A DNA stretch of 52,878 bases from Gemmatimonadota bacterium (GTDB lineage: Bacteria; Gemmatimonadota; Gemmatimonadetes; Gemmatimonadales; GWC2-71-9), in assembly GCA_003222055.1 (NCBI GenBank), contig QHUT01000061.1, forward strand, positions 1 to 52,878, given 5' to 3'. Below are positions 15,655 through 23,834 of this stretch, one piece after another. The notes under the pieces were generated by a model that saw nothing but the letters and a program-made list of their open reading frames with translations, had not been told where the DNA came from and ran no database searches. Both the position numbers and the translations under genes were made by a program. Numbering within the stretch: the first letter of the stretch is position 1; every line of letters starts with the position of its first letter.

Positions 15655-17112
15655 GTGATCAAACTGCTTCTGCTCGCCGCGGGGATGGGGGGGATATTCC
15701 TGCTGGTCGGCGCGCTCGTGGTGCCGGAAGCGGGCACGCTGACCTTCCTGTGGGTGCTCTACATGAACGTGGTGGCTATCGCGTCCCAGGTGTACCATAT
15801 CCCAGCGTGGGTCGGGGGTGGGGTGATCGTGCTCATCGCGATTCCCTTCGGCGTGTACGTGTTCCTCCGCGGGCACCGCCTCATCCTCGATAGTCCGTTC
15901 GCTTGGATGCTCGCGTTCCTGGCCGCGTCGCTGCTCTCGACCACCATCGCCCGGGACCGTGGTGTCGCGTTCCAATGGCTCTTCACCTACGTCTCCGAAG
16001 GCTTGCTGCTCTATCTGCTGGTCATCAACACCATCCGAGTGCTGCCGGTCCTGCGGCGTGCCCTCTGGGTGCTGATCAGTGCCGGCAGTGTGCTCGCCTG
16101 TTTGAGTCTCTTTCAGGGAGTCACGGGCTCCGGCAGTCAATTCGGCGGCTTGGCGCAGCGTAACATCGAGGGCTACCCCGCGTCGGGGCAGCTGGCATCC
16201 GGACAGGGCGCCCGCGTCCCGGTCCGCCTCGGAAACCGCGCGGCCGGCCCCATTGGCGATCCCAACCGATATGCCCAAATACTGATCGTGCTGCTGCCCA
16301 TGGCGCTGCTGCGGATGCGCGCCGAGCAGCGTCGTGCGCTCAAGCTCCTGGCCGGGCTGGCCGCCCTGCTCATCCTCGGCGGGATCGCGCTCACGTATTC
16401 TCGGGGTGCGTTGCTCGCCCTCGGATTCCTTGCCCTTGCCATGGCGGCGCTGCGCTACATCCGCTGGCGTGACCTGCTCCTCGCGCCGGTCGTCGCCATC
16501 GCGTTCGCCGTGATCGCCGGTCCACGCCTGCTCCAGCGGATCGACACGGCCTCGGCGGTGCCCGACCTGCTCCAGAACGGCGGCAGCGATCCGAGCGAGG
16601 CGGACGGAGCCATCCGTGGTCGGCTCACGGAAATGCTGGCGGCGTTCGCGGTGTATCGCGACTACCCGATCATCGGCGTCGGGCCTGGCCAGTTCGCTCC
16701 TATCTATTCCGTGGAGTACATGGACGACCGCGACATCGCGTTTCGCGCCCTCGACCGGACCCGTCGCGCACACAATCTCTATCTCGAATTGGCGGCAGAA
16801 ACCGGGACGCTCGGGATCGTCGCGTTCCTGGTGATCGTCGGCGTCGTCTGTCATCGGCTGTGGCGAGCCCGTCGCTTCTGGTTGCGGACGCACCCCCCGT
16901 CGGCGGACCTCGCTACGAGTTTCCTGCTGTGCCTCATGGCGTACCTGACCACGGCGCTGTTCCTTCATCTCTCCTACCAGCGCTACTACTGGCTGCTGCT
17001 CGCGCTCGCCGGCGCGGCGGTGCACATCCTCAGACCCCCGACCGAGCAGCCGGCCACGAGCGGGCGGCTGCTGCCGCGCCGGGAGCGCCAGCGAGCGGCC
17101 CAGGCATGGTAG
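15655..17112 (+). CDS. O-antigen ligase/polymerase-like membrane protein (Wzy/WaaL)
   Basis: A 485-residue multi-pass protein with about 11-12 hydrophobic segments. The large extracytoplasmic loop lies before the last helices and contains DYPIIGVGPGQF and the HNLYLELAAETG motif, both typical of the Wzy_C/O-antigen-ligase superfamily; the conserved His of HN is seen in this family. It should polymerise undecaprenyl-linked repeat units in the periplasm. A GTG start (15655) with GGAG about 11 nt upstream is chosen. It overlaps the next gene by 7 nt. Given Wzx and Wzc nearby, I favour a Wzy role over ligase. Confidence 0.85.
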   Translation: MIKLLLLAAGMGGIFLLVGALVVPEAGTLTFLWVLYMNVVAIASQVYHIPAWVGGGVIVLIAIPFGVYVFLRGHRLILDSPFAWMLAFLAASLLSTTIARDRGVAFQWLFTYVSEGLLLYLLVINTIRVLPVLRRALWVLISAGSVLACLSLFQGVTGSGSQFGGLAQRNIEGYPASGQLASGQGARVPVRLGNRAAGPIGDPNRYAQILIVLLPMALLRMRAEQRRALKLLAGLAALLILGGIALTYSRGALLALGFLALAMAALRYIRWRDLLLAPVVAIAFAVIAGPRLLQRIDTASAVPDLLQNGGSDPSEADGAIRGRLTEMLAAFAVYRDYPIIGVGPGQFAPIYSVEYMDDRDIAFRALDRTRRAHNLYLELAAETGTLGIVAFLVIVGVVCHRLWRARRFWLRTHPPSADLATSFLLCLMAYLTTALFLHLSYQRYYWLLLALAGAAVHILRPPTEQPATSGRLLPRRERQRAAQAW

Positions 17113-17816
17113 CCCTTCAGCCCATGTTCAGCGCCACCCTGATCGGGCTCGACGGCGTCGGGAAGACGACCATCGCGAAGCGGCTCGAGCACGCGCTACC
17201 GATGCCCGTAAAGTACCTCTACATGGGAATGAACTTCGAAGCGGGCAATTGTCTCCTGCCCACGACGCGTTGGTGGAGCGCGCGCCAGCGACGGGAGGCC
17301 GCCGCAGCGGCGCGCCGCACCACACCCGCCCCCGCCCCCGCCCCGGCCCTCGGTCACACGCCGCGCGTCCTGGTCAAGACCGCCAAGAAAACCCTCGGGT
17401 TCATCAACCGGCTGCTCGAGGAATGGTGTCGCGAGCTCGTGGCCCTGCATTACATCCGTCAGGGACACCTCGTGCTGTTCGATCGCCATTTCATCTACGA
17501 CTACTACCATGCCGACATCCTGCCCGGCAGCGGCCACCTCCCCTGGAAGCGCCGTGTCCACGGCTTCATGTTGCGCCACTTGATCCGGGAGCCCGACCTC
17601 GTGATCTGCCTGGATGCGCCCGGCGAAGTGGCGTTCGGACGCAAGCGCGAGTTCTCGGTTCCGTTCCTGGAGTCGCGGCGGCGCGACTACTTGAGTCTCC
17701 GCAACGCGGTCCGGAACTTCGTGATCGTTGACGCCAATCGCGACCTCGAATCCGTCGTGGGCGACGTGCGCCGCGCCATCGTGGAATTTCACGACCGCAG
17801 GAGGACCCATGGCTAA
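17106..17816 (+). CDS. Thymidylate-kinase-like P-loop protein in polysaccharide locus
   Basis: A 236-residue protein. Walker A GLDGVGKTT lies near the N terminus, then an Ala/Pro-rich low-complexity insert (about residues 60-80), the mobile-lid/DR motif FDRHFIYDYY, and the DLVICLDAPGEVAFGRK strand with a LID-like arginine. The fold matches dTMP kinase, but the insert and the locus argue against housekeeping dTMP synthesis. Such proteins recur in exopolysaccharide clusters and may phosphorylate a sugar, lipid or other small molecule (inference). The start overlaps the polymerase stop by 7 nt and the end overlaps the ATP-grasp start by 8 nt, so all three are translationally coupled. Confidence 0.75.
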   Translation: MVALQPMFSATLIGLDGVGKTTIAKRLEHALPMPVKYLYMGMNFEAGNCLLPTTRWWSARQRREAAAAARRTTPAPAPAPALGHTPRVLVKTAKKTLGFINRLLEEWCRELVALHYIRQGHLVLFDRHFIYDYYHADILPGSGHLPWKRRVHGFMLRHLIREPDLVICLDAPGEVAFGRKREFSVPFLESRRRDYLSLRNAVRNFVIVDANRDLESVVGDVRRAIVEFHDRRRTHG

Positions 17817-19050
17817 GGGGAACGGCGCCGCCCCGACCGTCCTGGTCACCGACGCGGGGCGCGGCAGCGCGGTCGCCTTCATCCGGTCGCTGGGGCGCAA
17901 GGGCTATCGCGTCATCGCCGCCGACGCCGATCCGCGGAGCGTCGGCTTCCGATCTCGCTACGCCTCCCGCGCCGTGGTCTACCCGGCCCCCGCCGCGTCC
18001 CCCGACGAGTTTTGTGCCCGGTTGCTCGACATCGCGAAGGCCGAGGCGGTCGATCTGATCATCCCCGTCACCGACCTCGTCCTCCAGCCGCTGGCCCTGG
18101 CCCGGCGCTCCTTTGAGGGCGTTACCCGGCTCGCGGTGCCGCCGGACGACGCGCTGGCGGTCGTGACCGACAAGTCCCAGACGCTCCAACTGGCGCGCCG
18201 GCTCGGCGTACCCGTGCCCGAGACGCGGGTGGTCCACACCGCTCGCGAGGCCGTCACGCAGGCCGAGGCGCTGGGCTGGCCCATCGTCCTCAAGCCGCTC
18301 GCCTCGAAGCGCCGCGTCGCAAGCGGCGCGATCGAGTCGTTCACCGTCAGCTACGCCGGCTCGCCTGCCGAGCTCGCCGCCGCGATGACGAGACTGGAGG
18401 GCCGGTGTCCCGTACTGTTGCAGCAATACCTCCAGGGGACCGGCGTTGGCATCGAGTTGCTGCTGAGCGGCGGACGACCGCTCGCTGCGTTCGCGCACAG
18501 ACGGCTGCGCGAGGTCCCTCTGACGGGCGGCGTCAGCTCCTTCCGTGAGAGCGTCCCGCTCGACGCCGTGCTGTACGATCACGCCCTCCGCCTGCTGGGC
18601 GAGCTCCGCTGGACCGGCCTCGCCATGGTCGAGTTCAAGGTGGGTGCCACGCGCGCGGAATTGATGGAGATCAACGGCCGGGTATGGGGTTCCTTGCCGC
18701 TCGCCGTCGCGAGCGGCGTGGACTTTCCTGCGTTGCTCGCGCAGCTCTACCTCGCCGGCGAAGCGGCCATCGAGCCGCGGCTGGGCGCGGCCTACCGGGT
18801 GGGCGTGCGCTGCCGCGACCTTCAGCGCGACCTCATCTGGATCACCTCGGTGCTGGCGCAACGGCAACCGTACCCATACCTCTCCACGCCGAAGCGCACG
18901 GAGGCGTTGCTGGCGTGCCTCGGGCTCTTCAACCTGCGCTCCAAGCAGGACCTCTTGACGCTGGACGACCCCGTCCCCGGCCTGTGCGAGTTACCCGCCA
19001 TCTTCCGGAAGTTCTGGAACAAGGCGCGTGCTGCCGGCTCGTGGGCGTAG
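17809..19050 (+). CDS. ATP-grasp enzyme (carboxylate-amine ligase superfamily)
   Basis: A 413-residue protein. The N-terminal pre-ATP-grasp Rossmann part reads VLVTDAGRGSAVAFIRSLG. The ATP-grasp domain includes GWPIVLKPLASKR (lysine clamp), the VLLQQYLQG hinge with ELLLSGG, and the metal-binding LMEINGRVWGS (Glu-x-Asn). The family couples ATP hydrolysis to carboxylate-amine or carboxylate-thiol bond formation. In polysaccharide loci such enzymes are thought to add amino acids or other substituents to sugars, but no substrate can be inferred here. AGGAGG lies 3-4 nt before the ATG. The gene follows the kinase-like gene with an 8-nt overlap and precedes the deacetylase by 8 nt. Confidence 0.82.
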   Translation: MAKGNGAAPTVLVTDAGRGSAVAFIRSLGRKGYRVIAADADPRSVGFRSRYASRAVVYPAPAASPDEFCARLLDIAKAEAVDLIIPVTDLVLQPLALARRSFEGVTRLAVPPDDALAVVTDKSQTLQLARRLGVPVPETRVVHTAREAVTQAEALGWPIVLKPLASKRRVASGAIESFTVSYAGSPAELAAAMTRLEGRCPVLLQQYLQGTGVGIELLLSGGRPLAAFAHRRLREVPLTGGVSSFRESVPLDAVLYDHALRLLGELRWTGLAMVEFKVGATRAELMEINGRVWGSLPLAVASGVDFPALLAQLYLAGEAAIEPRLGAAYRVGVRCRDLQRDLIWITSVLAQRQPYPYLSTPKRTEALLACLGLFNLRSKQDLLTLDDPVPGLCELPAIFRKFWNKARAAGSWA

Positions 19051-19058
19051 GAGATGCG

Positions 19059-20039
19059 ATGACTGACGCACCCCCTCGAGCGCCGCGCCCTCGTGCCAAT
19101 GGCCGCAACACGTTGCGGGTATTGACGTATCATCGTGTCGCCAATCCGGAGGACACCCCGACCCTGAACCCCCGGCTCATCAGCGCGACGCCCGCCGTCT
19201 TCGCCAAGCAGATGGAGTACCTCGCCGGGCGCTACTGCGTCGTCTCGCTGCCCCAAGTGCACGAAGCGGTCGTGAGCGGCGCCACGCTCCCGCCGCGGGC
19301 GGTCTTGATCACCTTCGACGACGCCTACGCGGACTTCGGCGACATCGCCTGGCCCATATTGCGACGTCTGCGGCTGCCGGTCACCTTGGCCGTTCCGACA
19401 GCGTTCCCCGACCAGCCGACGCGCACCTTCTGGTGGGACCGACTGTACGGCGCGCTGGTCCGTACGTCCCGCAGCGAGCTGCACCGCCCGCCGTTGGGCC
19501 GCTGGCCGCTGCGCACGATTCGGGAGCGCCGCGCTGCCTTCGAGCGCACGCGCCAATACTGCCGCGCCCTGTCGCACGAGGAGGCGACGGCGGTCATCGA
19601 TGACGTGTGCCGCATGCTGGGCGCCGAGCCAGCCGCTCCCCCCTCCGTGCTCGGCTGGGAACGCCTGCGGGAGCTCGCGCACCAGGGAGTCTCACTCTGC
19701 GCCCACACCCGCACGCATCCCGTGCTCACTCGGCTGCCGCCCGAACAGGGACGCGAGGAGATCACCGGCTCCTTTCGGGACCTCCAACGAGAAATCGGCG
19801 ACATAACCCCCGCGTTCTGCTTTCCGCATGGCGCACACAACGATGTGCTCATCGACATGCTCAAACAGGCGGGGTGTGCGCTGGCATTCACACAACTCGA
19901 CGGACACAACGACCTCGGCGCGACCGATCCGCTTCGCTTGTGCCGCACCAACATCACGCGGCGGACGTCTCCGGCGCTGTTCCGTCTGCGTCTGCTCCGC
20001 TGGGTCACGTACGTCGATCTCTGGCGCCATCGCGCATGA
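19059..20039 (+). CDS. Polysaccharide deacetylase, NodB family (CE4)
   Basis: A 326-residue CE4-type deacetylase. VLTYHRV begins the domain, LITFDDAYAD supplies the catalytic-base Asp and the metal-ligand Asp, and HTRTH supplies the two metal-binding His in the H-x3-H arrangement. FCFPHG is the later conserved loop. It should remove N- or O-acetyl groups from the polymer or a lipid-linked precursor. No signal peptide is seen, so a cytoplasmic substrate such as a lipid-linked intermediate is suggested. AGGAG lies 6 nt before ATG 19059. Confidence 0.88.
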   Translation: MTDAPPRAPRPRANGRNTLRVLTYHRVANPEDTPTLNPRLISATPAVFAKQMEYLAGRYCVVSLPQVHEAVVSGATLPPRAVLITFDDAYADFGDIAWPILRRLRLPVTLAVPTAFPDQPTRTFWWDRLYGALVRTSRSELHRPPLGRWPLRTIRERRAAFERTRQYCRALSHEEATAVIDDVCRMLGAEPAAPPSVLGWERLRELAHQGVSLCAHTRTHPVLTRLPPEQGREEITGSFRDLQREIGDITPAFCFPHGAHNDVLIDMLKQAGCALAFTQLDGHNDLGATDPLRLCRTNITRRTSPALFRLRLLRWVTYVDLWRHRA

Positions 20040-20046
20040 AGGCCTT

Positions 20047-21342
20047 GTGAGCCGCTCCGCTGCCGCAGACTCACCTCTCGTGACCCGGGACCGCACGACC
20101 GTCGCCCAGCGACCCGAGCGCCCACCCCGCGTGGCGTACATCATGTCGCGCTTTCCCAGGCTCACCGAGACATTCATCCTGTACGAGATCCTGTCGCTCG
20201 AAGCGCTGGGCGTCGGCGTCGAGCTTTATCCGCTCCTGAAAGCGCGCCCCCGCGTGGTGCATCCCGAAGCGGCGCGGCTCGCCCGACGCGCGCACTACCA
20301 GCCGTTCCTGTCGCTGCGAATTCTCGCGGCGCACTGGTACTTCATCCGCCGCCGTCCCCTCGCCTACTTCAAGGTCCTCGCAGAGGTCCTCGCCGGCACC
20401 TTCGGCAGCGCCAACTTCCTGGTGGGCGCATTGGGCATCTTCCCCAAGAGCGTACGGTTTGCCCTCGAGATGTCCGAGCAGCGAGTCACGCACGTGCATG
20501 CGCACTTCGCGACGCATCCCGCGGTCGCCGCTCTCATCATCCACCGCCTGACCGGGATCCCCTTCAGCTTCACGGCCCACGGATCGGATCTCCATGTGGA
20601 GAGACGGATGCTGGACAAGAAGGTGGAGGCCGCCACGTTCGCGGTGACCGTGTCTCACTACAACAAGGAAGTGATCATCCTGACCTGCGGTGAACGGGTT
20701 CGCCACAAGGTCCACGTCATCCACTGCGGCGTAGACCCCGACTTCTTTGCCGCGCCGGGGCCCGACAGCGTCGGGACCGGCCCGTTCCAGATCATCTGCG
20801 TCGCGTCCTTCGAAGACGTGAAGGGCCATCGCTACCTCATCGAGGCCTGCCGGCTGCTGCGCGACCGGGGCGTGGACCTGACGTGCCACCTCGTGGGCGA
20901 TGGCCCGCTGAAGAGCACCATTGCCAAGCAGGTCGCGGGCGCGCGTCTGGAAGGCTGCGTTCACCTGTACGGCGCCTGCTCCCGGGACCAGGTCGCCGGT
21001 TTGCTCTCGACCGCAGACGTGATTGTGCTGGCCAGTGTCCCCACGCCGGGGGGGAAGCGGGAGGGCATTCCGGTCGCCCTGATGGAGGGGATGGCCAGTG
21101 GCCTGCCCGTGGTGGCGAGCGGCATCTCCGGGATTCCGGAGCTCGTGGACGATGGCCGCTCGGGTCTGTTGGTACCACCGCGCGACGCTCCAGCCCTGGC
21201 GCATGCCCTGCAGCGGCTCTGCGAGGACCCCACGCTGCGTCACCGCATGGGCCGCAGCGGGCGAGCCAAGATTATGGAGCAGTTCAACTTGCGTCTCAGC
21301 GCACTGGAGCTGACCACGCTGTTTCGCAACGGCGGGTCGTAG
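20047..21342 (+). CDS. Glycosyltransferase family 4
   Basis: A 431-residue GT-B enzyme. The acceptor domain starts with AYIMSRFPRLTETFI, the usual N terminus of this exopolysaccharide subgroup, and includes VHAHFATHPA and FTAHGSDLH. The donor domain has ASFEDVKGHRYLIEA, HLVGDGPL and the E-x7-E motif in KREGIPVALMEGMASG. It should transfer a retaining-linkage sugar from a nucleotide donor onto the lipid-linked glycan. The GTG at 20047 (AAGG upstream) is chosen; a GTG at 20080 is also possible, because the first about 30 residues are outside the family core. It is the last gene of the locus-1 biosynthetic run. Confidence 0.87.
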   Translation: MSRSAAADSPLVTRDRTTVAQRPERPPRVAYIMSRFPRLTETFILYEILSLEALGVGVELYPLLKARPRVVHPEAARLARRAHYQPFLSLRILAAHWYFIRRRPLAYFKVLAEVLAGTFGSANFLVGALGIFPKSVRFALEMSEQRVTHVHAHFATHPAVAALIIHRLTGIPFSFTAHGSDLHVERRMLDKKVEAATFAVTVSHYNKEVIILTCGERVRHKVHVIHCGVDPDFFAAPGPDSVGTGPFQIICVASFEDVKGHRYLIEACRLLRDRGVDLTCHLVGDGPLKSTIAKQVAGARLEGCVHLYGACSRDQVAGLLSTADVIVLASVPTPGGKREGIPVALMEGMASGLPVVASGISGIPELVDDGRSGLLVPPRDAPALAHALQRLCEDPTLRHRMGRSGRAKIMEQFNLRLSALELTTLFRNGGS

Positions 21343-21379
21343 CAGTTCGGCCGCATTGTCGTGCGCGGAGTGCTACGAC
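21336..21379 (+). terminator. Possible terminator hairpin after the GT4 gene
   Basis: GTCGTAGCA and TGCTACGAC form a perfect 9-bp stem around a 26-nt loop, spanning the GT4 stop codon and followed by GTGTTTGTG. It is a plausible intrinsic terminator without a strong U-tract. Confidence 0.4.
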
Positions 21380-21520
21380 GTGTTTGTGCCCACCCAGCCC
21401 AACACGTGCGGTAGCAAGCAGTTACGGTGCTGGCGCTAGCGCACGATTCGTGCAAGCCGTCGAACCATTCGCCGACCCTGCACTGGGGAACGCCCGAATA
21501 CCAGACTCCTAGGAGAGCCC

Positions 21521-23785
21521 ATGCACCTGCGTCGTCGCGCGGTGGTGACTGTGCCGGCGGTGCTCCTCACGGCCTTGCTTATCGCAACCTGCCGTGATCG
21601 TTCGGAACTGACGGGCCCGGCGCTCAGGACGCCGCGGCCGAGCTTCGACGTCGTCCCGCCCCAGGTGTTCGTGGGAGCCGGCGACATCGCTTCGTGTTCC
21701 ACCGTACGAGACGAAGCGACCGCCAAGCTGCTGGACGTCATCCCCGACGGCACCGTCTTCACCCTGGGCAACAACGCCTACGCCTCGGGCGCCAGCACCG
21801 AGTACACCACGTGCTACGACCCGACGTGGGGACGCCACAAGGCCCGCACGCGCCCCGTGCCGGGCAAGCGCGACTATTACACGGCGGACGCGGCGGGCTA
21901 TTTCGGCTACTACGGGGCGGCTGCGGGCGAGGCCGGCAAGGGGTACTACAGCTACGATCTGGGGGACTGGCACATCGTCGCGCTCAACTCCGGCATCGAC
22001 ATGAGTGTCAGCTCCCCGCAGGAGGTGTGGCTGCGAAACGACCTGGCCGCGAATACGCGGGTGTGTACGCTCGCCTACTGGAGCCTGCCGCGCTTCTACT
22101 CGGCCAGCACGTCAGGGCCGCGGGCCGCCGTCAAGCCCCTGTGGGACGACCTGTACGCCGCGGGTGCCGACGTCGTCTTGAACGCCGACCTGCGCGTCTA
22201 CGAGCGCTTCGCCCCCCAGACACCAGACGGAGTGGCAGACCCCGACAATGGGATCCGGGAGTTCATTGTTGGCACCGGCGGCGGCGCCAGTCTCAACCCG
22301 TTCGGCACCGTCATGGCGAACAGCGAAGTGAGAGACAACACCAGCTTTGGCGTGCTGAAGCTCACGCTGAGCACAGGTGGCTACAGCTGGGAGTTCATCC
22401 CCATTGCCGGGCGGACCTTCAGCGACGCCGGCTCGGGTGCCTGTGGCTCCGGCGCGAGCCCCGTCGCAAACCCGGGCGGTCCATACAGCTCGGAGGGCCC
22501 TGTCCAGTTCGACGGCAGCGCCTCACGAGACCCCCAAGGCGACACGCCGCTCTCGTATGCATGGGACTTCGGCGACGGCGGCAGCGGCACCGGAGTCGCG
22601 CCCGCTCATACCTACACCGCCGACGCGACCTACACGGTGACCCTCGTCGTCACTGATTCCAAGGGAAACCCGAGCGACCCGTCGACTACCACGGCGACCA
22701 TCGCGAACATCGCTCCCACCGTCCAGGCCGGTCCGAACGCATCCATCACAACCGGGGAGACGTTCACCCGCGACATTTCATTCACCGACCCGGGCGACAA
22801 CGATGCTCCCTGGTCCTATGACGTCACGTGGGGCGACGGTGCGGAGGACCTCGGCAGCACGAGCAGCCAGACCATCCCGTTCACCATCAGTCACACCTAC
22901 GGCGCGGCCGGCGATTATACCGTGCACGTCACCGTGACGGACAAGGACGCGGGCGCGGGCGTTGGCTCGTTCACGGTGTCCGTGCGCGACCCGAGCGCGG
23001 ACGTCGTCTTCGCGGGAGCAGGAGATATCGCGTGGTGCAGCAACAACAACGACGAGGCGACCGCGAAGTTGCTCGACGGTATCGATGGCGCGGTCTTCAC
23101 GCTCGGCGATAACGCCTATCCCAGCGGCCGCACGCAGGATTACAACAACTGCTACAACCCGACCTGGGGGCGCCATCTGAGCCGCACGCACGCCGCGCTC
23201 GGGAACCACGAATACGACACCAACAACGCCGACCCGTCGTTCGATTACTTCGGGAGTGCCGTGGGTCCGCGCGGGCTGGGCTACTACAGCTTCGACCTGG
23301 GCGCGTGGCACGTGATCGTGCTCAACGACAATATCGCGATGAGCGCCGGCTCGACACAGGACCAGTGGCTGCAAGCCGATCTCGCGGCGAACAGCAAGCT
23401 GTGCACGCTCGCCATCTGGCACGGGCCGCTGTTCTATTCCAGCACCAGTAGCACCACGACATCGACCAGCCACAGGAATCTGTGGAACCGGTTGTATGCC
23501 GCCGGTGCCGACCTCGTGCTCAACGGCCATCGCCATCAATACGAGCGCTTCGCCTTGCAGACCCCAACCGGCGCGCTCGACCGCGCGCGCGGGATTCGGG
23601 AGTTCATCGTCGGCACGGGTGGCCGCAGTATGGACAACCCCACCTACACGCGCGTCAACAGTGAAGTCCGCGCGTCAACCTACGGGGTGATCAAGCTCAC
23701 CCTGCACGCCGATAGCTACAGCTGGGAGTTCGTCCCGATCGCCGGGCAGTCGTTCCGCGACTCCGGATCGGGGTCCTGCCACTGA
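21521..23785 (+). CDS. Secreted protein with two metallophosphoesterase domains flanking two PKD domains
   Basis: A 754-residue exported protein. The signal peptide has the core VPAVLLTALLIATC; Cys24 may be lipidated although Thr at -1 is non-canonical. Domain order: metallophosphoesterase-like (about 50-305), PKD (about 315-397), second PKD-like (about 399-488), metallophosphoesterase (about 496-754). The second catalytic domain is intact: GAGDIAW (D502), LGDNAY (D530, N531), GNHEY (H563), IWHGP (H634) and NGHRH (H670, H672). The first is a paralogue of it in which almost every metal ligand is replaced: LGNNAY, GKRDY, YWSLP and NADLR. The domain should hydrolyse phosphate esters outside the cytoplasm; the substrate is unknown. 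The start is ATG 21521 after CTAGGAGAGCCC. Confidence 0.85.
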   Translation: MHLRRRAVVTVPAVLLTALLIATCRDRSELTGPALRTPRPSFDVVPPQVFVGAGDIASCSTVRDEATAKLLDVIPDGTVFTLGNNAYASGASTEYTTCYDPTWGRHKARTRPVPGKRDYYTADAAGYFGYYGAAAGEAGKGYYSYDLGDWHIVALNSGIDMSVSSPQEVWLRNDLAANTRVCTLAYWSLPRFYSASTSGPRAAVKPLWDDLYAAGADVVLNADLRVYERFAPQTPDGVADPDNGIREFIVGTGGGASLNPFGTVMANSEVRDNTSFGVLKLTLSTGGYSWEFIPIAGRTFSDAGSGACGSGASPVANPGGPYSSEGPVQFDGSASRDPQGDTPLSYAWDFGDGGSGTGVAPAHTYTADATYTVTLVVTDSKGNPSDPSTTTATIANIAPTVQAGPNASITTGETFTRDISFTDPGDNDAPWSYDVTWGDGAEDLGSTSSQTIPFTISHTYGAAGDYTVHVTVTDKDAGAGVGSFTVSVRDPSADVVFAGAGDIAWCSNNNDEATAKLLDGIDGAVFTLGDNAYPSGRTQDYNNCYNPTWGRHLSRTHAALGNHEYDTNNADPSFDYFGSAVGPRGLGYYSFDLGAWHVIVLNDNIAMSAGSTQDQWLQADLAANSKLCTLAIWHGPLFYSSTSSTTTSTSHRNLWNRLYAAGADLVLNGHRHQYERFALQTPTGALDRARGIREFIVGTGGRSMDNPTYTRVNSEVRASTYGVIKLTLHADSYSWEFVPIAGQSFRDSGSGSCH

Positions 23786-23791
23786 TCGAGA

Positions 23792-23826
23792 CGCGGCGCG
23801 CTACGGGCTGCCCGTAGCGCGCCGCG
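23792..23826. terminator. Bidirectional terminator hairpin
   Basis: A perfect 16-bp GC-rich stem, including GGCGCGCTACGGG against CCCGTAGCGCGCC, encloses a CTG loop. It lies in the 49-nt gap between the convergent metallophosphoesterase and lyase-like genes. There is no T-run. Confidence 0.65.
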
Positions 23827-23834
23827 CCTGCCGA

